A stretch of DNA of 43,535 nucleotides, taken from positions 1-43,535 of the forward strand of contig JAHIUD010000051.1 in the NCBI GenBank assembly GCA_018817515.1, in the 5' to 3' direction. Origin of the DNA: Pseudomonadota bacterium (GTDB lineage: Bacteria > Desulfobacterota > Desulfovibrionia > Desulfovibrionales > Desulfovibrionaceae). Positions 31,418 to 41,694 of this stretch are shown here, piece after piece; the stretch's first letter is position 1, and the number at the start of each line of letters is the position of its first letter. Position numbers and translations under genes: made by a program. Below the pieces are notes generated by a model. That model was not told the DNA's origin, ran no database searches, and saw only the letters and a program-made list of their open reading frames with translations.

Positions 31418-33040
31418 ATGCGCCTCAGAAACGCGGCATTCCTCTCGGCGCTGCTTGTGCTGTGCCTGTTCCAGGCAGCGCTGGCGGCAGGCCCGGCCAG
31501 AAACGTCATCGTGCTCATCGCCGATGGCACGGGCGCGGAGCAGTACACCCTGGCCCGCTGGTACAAAGGCGCGCCCCTGGCCCAGGACGCCATCCTCACG
31601 GGCATGGTGCGCACCTTCATCGCCGATTCCGTGGTGGCGGACTCGGCCCCGGCGGCCACGGCCTTCGCCACCGGGGTACGCTCCTCGGACAAGTTCATAA
31701 GCGTCGGCCCCAAGGCCAAGGTGCTCAACGGACAGCCGGTTCCGCCCGAGGCGCTGCGCTACCGCCCCCTGGCCACGGTGCTGGAGGGCGCGCGGCTGCA
31801 GGGCAGGGCCACGGGCATCGTGGCCACCAGCCGCGTGAGCCACGCCACCCCGGCGGCCTATCTGGCCCACGTGCCCAGCCGCGCCATGGAGACCGAGATC
31901 ATGGAGCAGGCCGTGTACCAGGGCGTGGACGTGGTGCTGGGCGGCGGGCGCGGCTACCTGACGCCCAAGGACGCGGGCGGCTCGCGCAAGGACGGCCGCG
32001 ACCTGCTCCCGGTGCTGCGCCAGCGCGGCTACGAGCTGCCGACCAAGGCCGACGAGTTGGCGGCGGCCAAGGGGCCGAAGATCTTCGGCCTGTTCGCCAA
32101 GAGCCACATGGCCGCAGACCTGGACCGCGCGGCCATCGCCGCCGGTGAGCCCGGCCTGGAGGACATGACCGCCAAGGCCATTGCCGTGCTTTCCAAAAAT
32201 CCCAAGGGCTTCTTCCTCATGGTCGAGGGCAGCCAGATCGACTGGGCCGACCACGCCAACGATCCGGCGCACCTGATCTCCGACCTCATGGCCTTTGACC
32301 GCAGCGTGCAGACGGCGCTGGATTTCGCCAAGAAGCGCAAGGACACCCTGGTGGTGGTTGTTTCGGACCACAACACCGGCGGCATGAGCATCGGCAACGC
32401 CAGCACCAGCGGGACCTACTCGCAGATGTCGCTGGAAGCGCTGCTGGAGCCACTGCGCAAGATGCATGTCTCGGGCGAGACCCTGTGGAAGGGCCTGGGC
32501 AAGGAGCCCACCCCGGAGAAGGTGCAGCGCGCCGTGCTGGAGGGCTGGGGCATGGAAATCAGCCCGGAGGAAGCCCGGAAGGTGATCGCGGTGGCCGCCG
32601 CGCGCAAGGAGGACCCTTACTACGCCCTGGGCGAGGTGCTGTGTCCGGAGCATACGCAGCTGGGCTGGACCACCCACGGCCACACCGGCGGCGATGTGCC
32701 TCTGTTCGCCTTTGGCCCCGGCAGCCCCAAGGGGCTCATCACCGGGCCCGACCTGGGCCAGGCCACGGCCCGGGCCCTGGGCATCGACCTTGCGGCGCTG
32801 AACCGCAGGCTGTTCGTGGACGCCGTCGAGGCCTTCCCCGGCCAGACGTCCTTCGCCGGCGGGGTCCTGCGCATCGAGCACAAGGGGAAGCTGGCCGAGC
32901 TGCCCGCCAATGAGAACATCCTGCGCCTGGACGGGCGCGAGATCCGGCTGGAGGGCCTTGTGGTCCACGCGCCGGACACGGGCAAGACCTACATCCCGGC
33001 CCAGGCGGTGCAGAAGATAAAGGGCCGGGCGAAGAAGTAG
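31418..33040 (+). CDS. phoA: Alkaline phosphatase, secreted
   Basis: This 540-residue protein has a signal peptide (cleavage after AALA, near 23). It carries the alkaline phosphatase elements: first metal Asp36 in IADGTGAEQ, nucleophile Ser76 in VADSAPAATA, EGSQIDWADHAND with metal-binding Glu, Asp and His residues, DHNTGG and THGHTGGDV. It releases phosphate from organic phosphates in the periplasm. The C-terminal 80 residues form an extra beta-domain. AGGAG precedes the ATG. It is longer than E. coli PhoA, as in many deltaproteobacterial forms. Confidence 0.95.
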   Translation: MRLRNAAFLSALLVLCLFQAALAAGPARNVIVLIADGTGAEQYTLARWYKGAPLAQDAILTGMVRTFIADSVVADSAPAATAFATGVRSSDKFISVGPKAKVLNGQPVPPEALRYRPLATVLEGARLQGRATGIVATSRVSHATPAAYLAHVPSRAMETEIMEQAVYQGVDVVLGGGRGYLTPKDAGGSRKDGRDLLPVLRQRGYELPTKADELAAAKGPKIFGLFAKSHMAADLDRAAIAAGEPGLEDMTAKAIAVLSKNPKGFFLMVEGSQIDWADHANDPAHLISDLMAFDRSVQTALDFAKKRKDTLVVVVSDHNTGGMSIGNASTSGTYSQMSLEALLEPLRKMHVSGETLWKGLGKEPTPEKVQRAVLEGWGMEISPEEARKVIAVAAARKEDPYYALGEVLCPEHTQLGWTTHGHTGGDVPLFAFGPGSPKGLITGPDLGQATARALGIDLAALNRRLFVDAVEAFPGQTSFAGGVLRIEHKGKLAELPANENILRLDGREIRLEGLVVHAPDTGKTYIPAQAVQKIKGRAKK

Positions 33041-33060
33041 CCTGGCTGTTTTGTGAAGCA

Positions 33061-33093
33061 AAAAAAGGCCCCGCCGAGAGGTGGGGCCTTTTT
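33061..33093. terminator. Bidirectional terminator between phoA and fadD
   Basis: AAAAGGCCCC pairs with GGGGCCTTTT and continues inward through CC/GG to a GAGA tetraloop. An A-run on the left and a T-run on the right let it stop transcription from both sides. Confidence 0.92.
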
Positions 33094-33113
33094 GATGCGC
33101 TGGGTTTGGGGCG

Positions 33114-34841
<1,728 letters not shown>

Positions 34842-35273
34842 GAACCAACCTCTTCGGGGGAGATGAGCAGACGCCTTGAGGCGCTGTGGCACTATAGGGG
34901 CCGTGTGGAAATGAGGCAAGGGGAAATGCTGAACAGGGCCGAAGGGCAGAGTGGGGGAGTAAAGAAACCACGAATTTTGCCGATCTTTCATTGTGTCTAT
35001 GAATGATCCGAGAGATAATTGAACATTATTGGCATGCTGGTCCAGAGCGGTGGCGAGCCGCCGGGATGTTGACAATCCTTGCCTAATGCGGCTAGATGAG
35101 CATGAATTCAAGGTACGGAAATATCCGTAAAATCATTGACCAAGTGAATGATCCGTGTGTGTTTGGCCCGAGGATTGCAAAACAAGATGCGCAGCCCCAG
35201 GCAGGCAGACCTTTCCGCCGCCGCAGGGACCGGAATTGACGGGCCATACCGCTTCACAACAACCATTGGGTAA
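34842..35273. other. Divergent regulatory region between fadD and the winged-helix regulator
   Basis: This 432-base gene-free stretch is clearly AT-richer than the genes. It contains a perfect TACGGA-AATA-TCCGTA palindrome (35114-35129), a direct repeat TGAATGATCCG at 35000-35010 and 35145-35155, and a TTGACA box at 35069-35074 with a weak TAGATG 18 bases further on. I see no gene. Confidence 0.6.
35114..35129. promoter_or_regulatory. Candidate operator, 16-base palindrome
   Basis: TACGGA and TCCGTA are exact inverted arms around AATA. It lies about 15-30 bases beyond a possible -10 box and 145 bases before the regulator start, where a repressor would block transcription. Confidence 0.55.
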
Positions 35274-35894
35274 ATGAACATGCTGCTCGCCGACGGAAAA
35301 TATATCAAGCCAAGTAAGGAAACCAGGGTGCTGGCCATCCTGAACTCCTTGTCGCAGGACTCCGCGCTGTCGCAGATCGAACTCGGCAAGCGCCTGAAGC
35401 TCTCCGGGGCCATGGTCAACCAGTATCTGCGCCTCTTGCAGGAGCAGAATCTCATCGAGTACCGGCCGGTGAACGGCAAGAGCTACCGCTACGTACTCAC
35501 TTCCGGCGGGGAGAAGAGCCGCAGACAGATGTTCTCCGACTATTCCAGCGAAACCATCCGCCTGTACACCAATATCAAGGATTTCATTCTCTCCAAACTG
35601 CGCAGCCTGGAGCGGCGCGGGCGCAAGAAGATCGTCCTGTTCGGGGCCTCGGAGACATGCGAGGTGGTGCTTTCCGCCCTGCGCGACACCGACTTCGTGG
35701 TGGTCGCCGTGGTCGACACCGACCAGGAGAAGCATGGCTCGATCTTCCATGGCTACGTCGTTTCTTCCCCCCTGGTTTTGGAGCATGTCGACTGCCAGTG
35801 CGTGGTCATCACCTCCTTTGGTCGCCAGGACGAAATTTACCAGCAACTGCAGCCCGTTGCCCAGAAGCGCGGACTCGAAATCGTGAGGCTGTGA
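35274..35894 (+). CDS. Winged-helix regulator fused to a Rossmann-type domain
   Basis: This 206-residue protein has an N-terminal winged helix (about 15-75: LSQIELGKRLKLSGAMVNQYLRLLQEQNLIEY, with wing PVNGKSYRYVLT), a linker helix (about 85-112) and a C-terminal alpha/beta domain starting KKIVLFGASETCEVVLSAL (118-136), followed by VVVAVVDTD. The latter resembles the first strands of nucleotide-binding and CoA-binding folds. The layout recalls Rex, but the HTH and family differ. It sits two bases before neuB and is probably its regulator. The ATG at 35274 or the one at 35280 may be used; neither has a good ribosome-binding site. Confidence 0.82.
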   Translation: MNMLLADGKYIKPSKETRVLAILNSLSQDSALSQIELGKRLKLSGAMVNQYLRLLQEQNLIEYRPVNGKSYRYVLTSGGEKSRRQMFSDYSSETIRLYTNIKDFILSKLRSLERRGRKKIVLFGASETCEVVLSALRDTDFVVVAVVDTDQEKHGSIFHGYVVSSPLVLEHVDCQCVVITSFGRQDEIYQQLQPVAQKRGLEIVRL

Positions 35895-35896
35895 GC

Positions 35897-36991
35897 ATGG
35901 CGCACGTCCCTTATATCACTACCCGTTCCGGTCTGCGCATCGGGCAGGGCCAGAGCTGCTTCATCGTGGCCGAGGTTGGCAACAACCACCAGGGCCAGAT
36001 GGACCTTGCCCGGAGCATGGTCGAAGAAGCCGCCCGGGCTGGCGTCCAGGCCGTGAAGTTCCAAAAGCGGCACCTGGAGTCCCTGCTGACCCGCACCGGC
36101 CGCGAGGCTCCCTACTGCGGCGCCAACAGCTTCGGCCCCACCTACGGCGCGCACCGCCTGGCCCTGGAGCTCGACGCCGCGCAGATGGCCGAACTCAAGG
36201 CCCTGGCGGAATCCCTCGGCCTGGTGTTCTTCGCCTCGGCCTGGGACGAGGTCAGCCTGGACGAGATGCTTGCCCTTGACGTGGAGATTCTCAAGGTCTG
36301 CTCCGCAGATCTGGTCAACGTGCCGCTCATGCGCCGCGTGGCCGAGACCCGCCTGCCCGTCATCCTGTCCACGGGCATGAGCAGCCTGGAGGAGATCGAC
36401 GCAGCGGTGGCGCTCATCCGCTCCTACCATGACGATCTGGTGCTCCTGCACTGCAACAGCTCCTACCCCTGCCTCGAAGAGCAGATCGGCCTGCCGGTGA
36501 TGGACACCCTGCGCGAGCGCTACGGTCTGCCCGTGGGCTACTCCGGCCACGAGCGCGGCCTGGCCCCCAGCGTGGCCTCCGTGGCCCTGGGCGCCTGCGT
36601 CGTGGAGCGCCACTTCACCCTGGACAAGAACCAGACCGGCACGGACCACCAGGCCTCCCTGGAGCCCGCCGAGCTTGCGCTTTTGGTGCGCATGGTGCGC
36701 GAGGTGGAGGAGTCCATGCTCCAGAAGGGCAAGAAGGTCTTCCCGGAGGAGCTGGCCGCGGCCAAGAAACTTCGCAAGTGTCTCGTCTTCTCGCGTGACC
36801 TGCCCGCCGGGCATGTGGTAACGTCTGCCGACTTGACGACGCGCAGCCCGCTGGACGGCATCTCCCCGGTACACTGGGACGAGGTGCTGGGCGCGGTGCT
36901 CCTGCGCCCCGTCAAGCACGAGGAGCCCCTGCAGTGGGAGACCCTGAGCCTGCGCGGAGCCGGCACAACGGTGGCCTCCTCGTCTAAGTAG
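35897..36991 (+). CDS. neuB: N-acetylneuraminate synthase family protein (NeuB)
   Basis: This 364-residue protein condenses phosphoenolpyruvate with an N-acetylmannosamine-type sugar to make a nonulosonic acid (sialic, legionaminic or pseudaminic). The TIM barrel (about 15-280) has IVAEVGNNHQGQ, AVKFQKR, ILSTGMSSLEEI, LLHCNSSYPC and PVGYSGHERG. The C-terminal SAF domain (about 295-355) has KCLVFSRDLPAGHVVTSADLTTRSP. It starts two bases after the regulator gene. No other nonulosonate gene is near, so its pathway partners lie elsewhere; the exact sugar cannot be inferred. Confidence 0.93.
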   Translation: MAHVPYITTRSGLRIGQGQSCFIVAEVGNNHQGQMDLARSMVEEAARAGVQAVKFQKRHLESLLTRTGREAPYCGANSFGPTYGAHRLALELDAAQMAELKALAESLGLVFFASAWDEVSLDEMLALDVEILKVCSADLVNVPLMRRVAETRLPVILSTGMSSLEEIDAAVALIRSYHDDLVLLHCNSSYPCLEEQIGLPVMDTLRERYGLPVGYSGHERGLAPSVASVALGACVVERHFTLDKNQTGTDHQASLEPAELALLVRMVREVEESMLQKGKKVFPEELAAAKKLRKCLVFSRDLPAGHVVTSADLTTRSPLDGISPVHWDEVLGAVLLRPVKHEEPLQWETLSLRGAGTTVASSSK

Positions 36992-37100
36992 ATTCAGGCC
37001 AGTAGATTCAGGCGCAGAGCCTGGGCGCGCAAGGTTGACGCGCGGGCCGAGAAGCCATCCGCCGGACCGGCGGCCTGATAACGAAGGAGCCCGACGCGCC

Positions 37101-38054
37101 ATGAACGAGAAGAGCATCCTCCTTGAGAGCGGCACCAACGAGCTCGAGATCATCGAGATGTTTCTGCTTGAGCACGGAGCCGACGGCGCGCTTGAACCGC
37201 AATATTTTGGCGTCAATGTCGCCAAGGTCCTGGAGATCATCGAGGCGCCCGCGCATCTGGAGCCCTCGGCCTCGTCCACCCATCCGAGCTTTCTCGGGGT
37301 CATCCCCCTGCGCGACATGGTCCTGCCCGTGGTGGACCTCTCCATCTGGTTGGGCGTTACCCGCGCCCCCACCCCGCACGAGACCGTCATCGTCACCGAG
37401 TTCAACGGCGTCAAATCAGGTTTTCTGGTCTCCGGCGTGACCATGATCCATCGCGTGGGCTGGGCCGACGTGGAGCCCCCCAGCCGCATGCTGGCCGACC
37501 TGCCGGGCAACTGCATCACCGGCACCGTGCGCCTGGGCGACCATTTCTCCCTGCTGCTCGACCTCGAGCGCGCCCTGGTGGAGCTTGGCGCGGTGAACGT
37601 GGACCTGCCCGAGCACGCCGTGGAGAAGGACGCCGTGCGGCCCCTGCGCATCATGCTGGTGGACGACTCCACCTCGGTGCGCTTCCTGCTCAAAAGAAAT
37701 TTCGAGACAGCCGGGTTCGAGGTCCAGGCCCACAACAACGGCGAGGATGCCTGGAACAGCCTGGTGGAGCTCAAGGCCGAGGCCCTGCTCCAGAAGACGC
37801 CCATCACCACCCTGCTTGACGCCGTCATCTCCGATGTGGAGATGCCGCGCATGGACGGCTACACGCTGACCCGCAACATCAAGGCCGACAGCGAGCTTTC
37901 GCAGTTGCCGGTGGTGCTGTTCTCCTCGCTCATCTCGCCTGCGCTGCTGCACAAGGGCCAAAGCGTGGGCGCAGACGCCCAGATCACCAAGCCGGAATTC
38001 GGCGGCCTGACCGTCCAGGTGCGCGAGATCATCGAAAAGAAGCGCGCGGGCTAG
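37101..38054 (+). CDS. cheV: Chemotaxis protein CheV (CheW-receiver fusion)
   Basis: This 317-residue cytoplasmic protein has a CheW-like domain (about 12-170; FGVNVAKVLEII, GVIPLRDMVLPVVDL) and a receiver domain (183-315). In the receiver the acidic pair is in LVDDSTS, the phospho-acceptor is Asp245 in ISDVEMPRMDG, and the conserved Lys is in QITKPEF. CheV couples receptors to CheA and adapts by phosphorylation. The start at 37101 has GAAGGAG twelve bases upstream, a wide spacing. It stands alone without other chemotaxis genes. Confidence 0.95.
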   Translation: MNEKSILLESGTNELEIIEMFLLEHGADGALEPQYFGVNVAKVLEIIEAPAHLEPSASSTHPSFLGVIPLRDMVLPVVDLSIWLGVTRAPTPHETVIVTEFNGVKSGFLVSGVTMIHRVGWADVEPPSRMLADLPGNCITGTVRLGDHFSLLLDLERALVELGAVNVDLPEHAVEKDAVRPLRIMLVDDSTSVRFLLKRNFETAGFEVQAHNNGEDAWNSLVELKAEALLQKTPITTLLDAVISDVEMPRMDGYTLTRNIKADSELSQLPVVLFSSLISPALLHKGQSVGADAQITKPEFGGLTVQVREIIEKKRAG

Positions 38055-38167
38055 CCAAATCTTTCCCGTCGTCGCGTCGTCTTCTTCAGCCAGGGGCTTG
38101 ACGAACCCCGGCAACCAGAGTTAGGCAGAAATCAGGAACCAAACCCGCAACCTGCGAGACCCATGAC

Positions 38168-38269
38168 ATGAACCGCATCGTCGCCACCGCTCTGAGCCTA
38201 TCCCAGGCCCTCCGCGCCGCCGCCGTTGTTGCGGTCGTCGTAGGAGTCGTAGGCAAACGCGTGTCGTAG
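38168..38269 (+). CDS. ilvBN leader peptide (ivbL-like), 33 residues
   Basis: The frame codes MNRIVATALSLSQALRAAAV, then VAVVVGVVGKRVS, and stops 124 bases before ilvB. Nine of 33 residues are valine, with three leucine and one isoleucine. The cluster at codons 20-28 includes GTT and GTA codons, unusual in this GC-rich DNA and so likely to be sensitive to charged tRNA-Val. The composition and placement match the ivbL leader of the E. coli ilvBN operon. A terminator hairpin follows 27 bases after the stop. The ribosome-binding site is weak (GCGAGACC region). It lies in the 339-base interval 38055-38393, together with TTGACG at 38098-38103 as a possible -35 box. Confidence 0.75.
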   Translation: MNRIVATALSLSQALRAAAVVAVVVGVVGKRVS

Positions 38270-38296
38270 CGGTCAAGGTCCTTTTCAAGGCAACCA

Positions 38297-38335
38297 AAAC
38301 CCCCGTCGGCGCGCGCTGGCGGGGGTTTCGCGTTT
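38297..38335 (+). terminator. Attenuator terminator before ilvB
   Basis: AAACCCCCG (38297-38305) pairs perfectly with CGGGGGTTT (38320-38328), and the inner bases can pair further. TTT then CGCGTTT follow. A small CCTT-TTC-AAGG hairpin at 38280-38290 precedes it, and AAACGCG inside the leader frame (38255-38261) can pair with CGCGTTT (38329-38335), offering alternative folds. Confidence 0.75.
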
Positions 38336-38393
38336 CCGGGGGGAGGCGCCGGGGCCACACCAGCCGCACACGGGGTACCAAAGGAGGTATCTC

Positions 38394-40112
38394 ATGTTCG
38401 AAGGCAACGGCGCGGAACTCGTGATCCGGCTCCTGGAGCGCCAGGGCGTGAAACGTATTCCCGGCATTCCCGGCGGGGCCAACCTGCCGCTTTACGACGC
38501 GCTCGGCGCAAGCCGCAGCATCCGCCACATCCTGGCCCGGCACGAGCAGGGCGCGGGCTTCATGGCCCAGGGCATGGCCCGCACCACCGGCCAACCCGCA
38601 GTCTTCTTCGCCACCTCCGGCCCCGGCGCCACCAACACGCTTACGGCCATCGCCGACGCCAAGCTCGACTCCGTGCCCATCATCTGCATCACCGGCCAGG
38701 TGCCCAGCGCCATGATCGGCACCGACGCCTTCCAGGAGGTGGACATTTACGGGATGAGTTTGCCCGTGACCAAGCACAACTTTCTGGTGCGCAGCGTGGA
38801 CGAGCTGGCCCACGTCATTCCCGAGGCCTTTCGCATCGCCTCGTCCGGCCGGCCGGGGCCCGTGCTTGTGGACATCCCCAAGGACGTGCAGACCGCCCGC
38901 GTGCGCCTGCCCGAGCTGCCCGAGCCCGCCCAGCCGGACCCGGTGGAGGCCCCGGATTCCCAGGCCATCAGTCAGGCCGCGCAGTTGATCAACCAGGCCC
39001 GGCGGCCCATCCTCATGCTTGGCGGCGGGGTGGCCGCCTCCGGGGCCGCCCAGGTGGCCCGCGCCCTGGCCGAGGCCGCCAGCCTGCCCGTGACCATGTC
39101 GCTTTTGGGCCTGGGCGCGCTGCCCGACGCCCACCCGCTGAACCTCGGCATGCTTGGGATGCATGGCACCCGCGCGGCCAACATCCTGCTGGAGGAGTGC
39201 GACCTCCTGATCGTGGCCGGGGCCCGCCTGGACGACCGCGCCACCGGGCGGCTGGAGCGCTTTTGCAGCGAGGCAAAGCTCATCCACATCGACATCGACC
39301 AGAGCGAGCTGGACAAGCTGAAACTGGCGCACCTGGCCATCACCGGCGACGTGGGCGCGGCGCTTACAAGCCTTTTGCCGCTGCTGGACACAAGCGGCCA
39401 GACGGGTGAGCGCGGCCAGTGGCTTGAGCGCGTGGCCCGGTGCAAGGCCGACAACCCGCACACCTTCCCCGGCCTGGACAATCCGCTGACGCCGTACGGC
39501 CTGGTGCGCATCACCGGCGAGCTGCTGCGCTCGGACAAGGCGGGCGGGGGCATCGTGGTCACGGACGTGGGCCAGCACCAGATGCGCGCGGCCCAGGCCT
39601 ACCCGGACCTCCGGCCCCGTGCCTGGCTGACCTCCGGGGGGCTCGGCACCATGGGCTTCGGCCTGCCCACGGCCATCGGCGCGGCCCTGGCCAATCCGGG
39701 CGAGCGGGTGGTCTGCTTCAGCGGCGACGGCTCGCTGCAGATGAACATCCAGGAGCTGGCCACGGCGGCGGAAACCGGGGTCAATGTCACCGTCATCCTG
39801 GCCGACAACGGCGGCCTGGGCCTGGTGCAGCAGCAGCAGGACCTGTTCTACGGGCGGCGCATCTTCGGCTCGGACTACCGGGTGCGCATCGACTTCGTGA
39901 AGATCGCCGAGGGCTTCGGCGTGCGTGCGCTGGACTTGAACGAGAGCCGCGACCCCATGGCCGACCTGGAGCGGGCGCTCAAGCGCGAAGGCCCGTGCCT
40001 GGTGCGCGTGCCGGTCCACGCGGAGGACAACGTGTACCCCATGGTGCCTCCGGGCGCGGCGAATATCGATATGATCGGCGGAGAAGCGTGTGCTGAAAAG
40101 GGAGGGAACTAG
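38394..40112 (+). CDS. ilvB: Acetolactate synthase, large subunit
   Basis: This 572-residue ThDP- and FAD-type enzyme makes acetolactate or acetohydroxybutyrate, the first common step to valine, leucine and isoleucine. It has catalytic Glu51 in RHEQGAGF, GPGATN, TGQVPS, a central domain from about 190, and the ThDP-binding motif GDGSLQMN...ILADN (about 440-470). The start has a perfect AAGGAGGT site. It is followed after two bases by ilvN. The larger size and C-terminal sequence resemble the E. coli IlvB isozyme more than IlvI. Confidence 0.97.
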   Translation: MFEGNGAELVIRLLERQGVKRIPGIPGGANLPLYDALGASRSIRHILARHEQGAGFMAQGMARTTGQPAVFFATSGPGATNTLTAIADAKLDSVPIICITGQVPSAMIGTDAFQEVDIYGMSLPVTKHNFLVRSVDELAHVIPEAFRIASSGRPGPVLVDIPKDVQTARVRLPELPEPAQPDPVEAPDSQAISQAAQLINQARRPILMLGGGVAASGAAQVARALAEAASLPVTMSLLGLGALPDAHPLNLGMLGMHGTRAANILLEECDLLIVAGARLDDRATGRLERFCSEAKLIHIDIDQSELDKLKLAHLAITGDVGAALTSLLPLLDTSGQTGERGQWLERVARCKADNPHTFPGLDNPLTPYGLVRITGELLRSDKAGGGIVVTDVGQHQMRAAQAYPDLRPRAWLTSGGLGTMGFGLPTAIGAALANPGERVVCFSGDGSLQMNIQELATAAETGVNVTVILADNGGLGLVQQQQDLFYGRRIFGSDYRVRIDFVKIAEGFGVRALDLNESRDPMADLERALKREGPCLVRVPVHAEDNVYPMVPPGAANIDMIGGEACAEKGGN

Positions 40113-40114
40113 CC

Positions 40115-40453
40115 ATGGCAGGGAACGGATCGACTCACAACGGCTTCATGGCCCTGCGGCTCACGGTGAACAACCATCCCGGCGTCATGAGCCACGTCTG
40201 CGGACTCTTCGCGCGTCGCGCCTTCAACGTGGAGGGCATCCTGGTCACGCCGCAGCAGGGCGGCGACACCAGCCGCATCTGGCTGGTGGTCAACGCCGAC
40301 GCCCGCCTGGGCCAGATGATCCGCCAGGTGCGCAAGCTGCACGACGTGCTGGAAGTGCTGGCCTTTGAGGCTGACCAGAGCGCGCTTTCGCGCATGGACG
40401 AGTGCATGGCCGGGTGGGAGCAGGCCGGACCCTGCGCCGAGGCCGGGGCGTAA
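40115..40453 (+). CDS. ilvN: Acetolactate synthase, small regulatory subunit
   Basis: This 112-residue protein is a single ACT domain (about 12-85) with LRLTVNNHPGVMSHVCGLFARRAFNVEGIL, abridged here to its key part HPGVMSHVCGLFARRAFNVE. It resembles short IlvN rather than the 160-residue IlvH. It stabilises IlvB and confers feedback inhibition by valine. It is coupled to ilvB with a two-base gap and GGAGGG upstream. The short form paired with a Val-rich leader is the E. coli ilvBN arrangement. Confidence 0.96.
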   Translation: MAGNGSTHNGFMALRLTVNNHPGVMSHVCGLFARRAFNVEGILVTPQQGGDTSRIWLVVNADARLGQMIRQVRKLHDVLEVLAFEADQSALSRMDECMAGWEQAGPCAEAGA

Positions 40454-40509
40454 GCGGCCGGGCACATGGGAGGCGTGGCGCGCCGCCGGGCAGGCGCTCG
40501 GGCAAGGCC

Positions 40510-40986
40510 CTAGGGCTTGCGCGCCATGCCCTCCAGCACCGCAGCCAGGCGCTTCTGGACGCTTTCCTTATGGTCCGGCACGAAGAGGTTGGTGGGGGTC
40601 TTGGCCTTGCTGGTCACCGTGACCTGGGTTCCGCCATCAAGGGGCTGGAAGTACAGGCCCACGTTCTCGCCGTTGGAGAAGGCGCTCAGGCCGTGCTCGG
40701 CCAGGATGTAGTGCCTGGACGGGTCCACCTCGACCACGTCGAGGTCAAGTTGGCGCAGGGCGGTCTGCGCCGCCTGGAACAGCGTTGCCGGACTCTGGGG
40801 GTAGAGCACGGTCAGGCCCTGGGGGATGAGGGTGACATCGCCCGAGGCGTCGGTCTTGACCGTGCTGTCGGGCGCGATGGTCAGCTCGCCGGAGGTGTCG
40901 GCGCCGGGCCGCAGGGTGTCTACGCCGATGCACCCGCCAAGGGCGACCCAGAGGGACAGGGTGAGGAGGAGCGCCTTGCGGTTCAT
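40510..40986 (-). CDS. Outer-membrane-type lipoprotein, BamC-like, unknown role
   Basis: This 158-residue protein has a lipoprotein signal (MNRKALLLTLSLWVALGGC), so Cys19 would be lipid-modified; residues after it do not have Asp at +2. Mature segments LTVLYPQSPATLFQAAQTAL and VEVDPSRHYILAEHG, then VTVTSKAKTPTN, suggest a small alpha/beta fold resembling BamC/NlpB-like domains. I would not claim that role. Start 40986 has AAAGGAGG. It is on the same strand as ribE but after it, so it may be cotranscribed. Confidence 0.85.
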   Translation of the reverse strand: MNRKALLLTLSLWVALGGCIGVDTLRPGADTSGELTIAPDSTVKTDASGDVTLIPQGLTVLYPQSPATLFQAAQTALRQLDLDVVEVDPSRHYILAEHGLSAFSNGENVGLYFQPLDGGTQVTVTSKAKTPTNLFVPDHKESVQKRLAAVLEGMARKP

Positions 40987-41020
40987 GGGGAGCCTCCTTT
41001 GAGTGTGCCTTGTACGGGAG

Positions 41021-41692
41021 CTAGAACCCGTGCTCGCGCAGGAAGTCCATGCTGAGCTTGGAGGCGGGTTTGCCGCCGCCGCCACCTACGCCACTGGCCG
41101 CGAGCCAGGGCCCAAGCATGTTGCGCACATACTTGCCGATGAGGTCGGTCTCCATGTTCACTTTCGTGCCGGGCGTCCAGCCGGAGATGGTGGTCTCGCG
41201 CTGGGTGGCCGGGATGATGTTCACGGACAGAAATTCCGGCCCGCAGTCGTTCACGGTCAGGCTGATGCCGTCGAGCGTGATGGAGCCCTTGGGCACCACC
41301 AGCTGCCCGTATTCCGCCGGGAAGGCGAGGGTGTACACGCGGCTCTCGCCTGCGGGCTTGATGTCGGTGACGCTGGCCAGGCAATCCACATGCCCGCTCA
41401 CCAGGTGCCCGCCCAGGCGGTCGCCCAGGGCCAGGGCGCGCTCCAGGTTGACCTCGGCGCCGGTCTTGAGGGCCCCCAGGCTGGTGTGCTGCAGCGTCTC
41501 GGCGCTGGCGTAGACCGTGAACCAGTTGTCGCCGTAGTTCTCCACGGTGAGGCAGGCCCCGTTGACGGCAATGGACTCGCCCGGCGTGATATTCTTCAGC
41601 TCGAACAGGGCGCGGAGCTTGAGCCTGGTCTCGGCCCCGCGGGCTTCAACAGTTACCACGCGGCCCTTGCCCTGAATCAATCCAGTGAACAT
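41021..41692 (-). CDS. ribE: Riboflavin synthase, alpha chain
   Basis: This 223-residue protein converts two lumazine molecules to riboflavin. It shows the internal duplication of the family: MFTGLIQGKG...VNGACLTVENY...GGHLVSGHVD in the first barrel, then SITLDGISLTVND...LIGKYVRNML in the second. Start 41692 follows GGAGA, two bases from the ribD stop. Extra glycines (GVGGGGG) near the C-terminus are a local insertion. FAD/FMN are needed by many respiratory enzymes of this organism. Confidence 0.97.
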   Translation of the reverse strand: MFTGLIQGKGRVVTVEARGAETRLKLRALFELKNITPGESIAVNGACLTVENYGDNWFTVYASAETLQHTSLGALKTGAEVNLERALALGDRLGGHLVSGHVDCLASVTDIKPAGESRVYTLAFPAEYGQLVVPKGSITLDGISLTVNDCGPEFLSVNIIPATQRETTISGWTPGTKVNMETDLIGKYVRNMLGPWLAASGVGGGGGKPASKLSMDFLREHGF

Positions 41693-41694
41693 GC

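Noticed and set aside
38121-40019. Leftward frame of over 600 codons opposite ilvB.
   Set aside because: Rich in His, Gly, Gln and Ala with no domain pattern; it is the usual antisense artefact in GC-rich DNA, and ilvB is certain.
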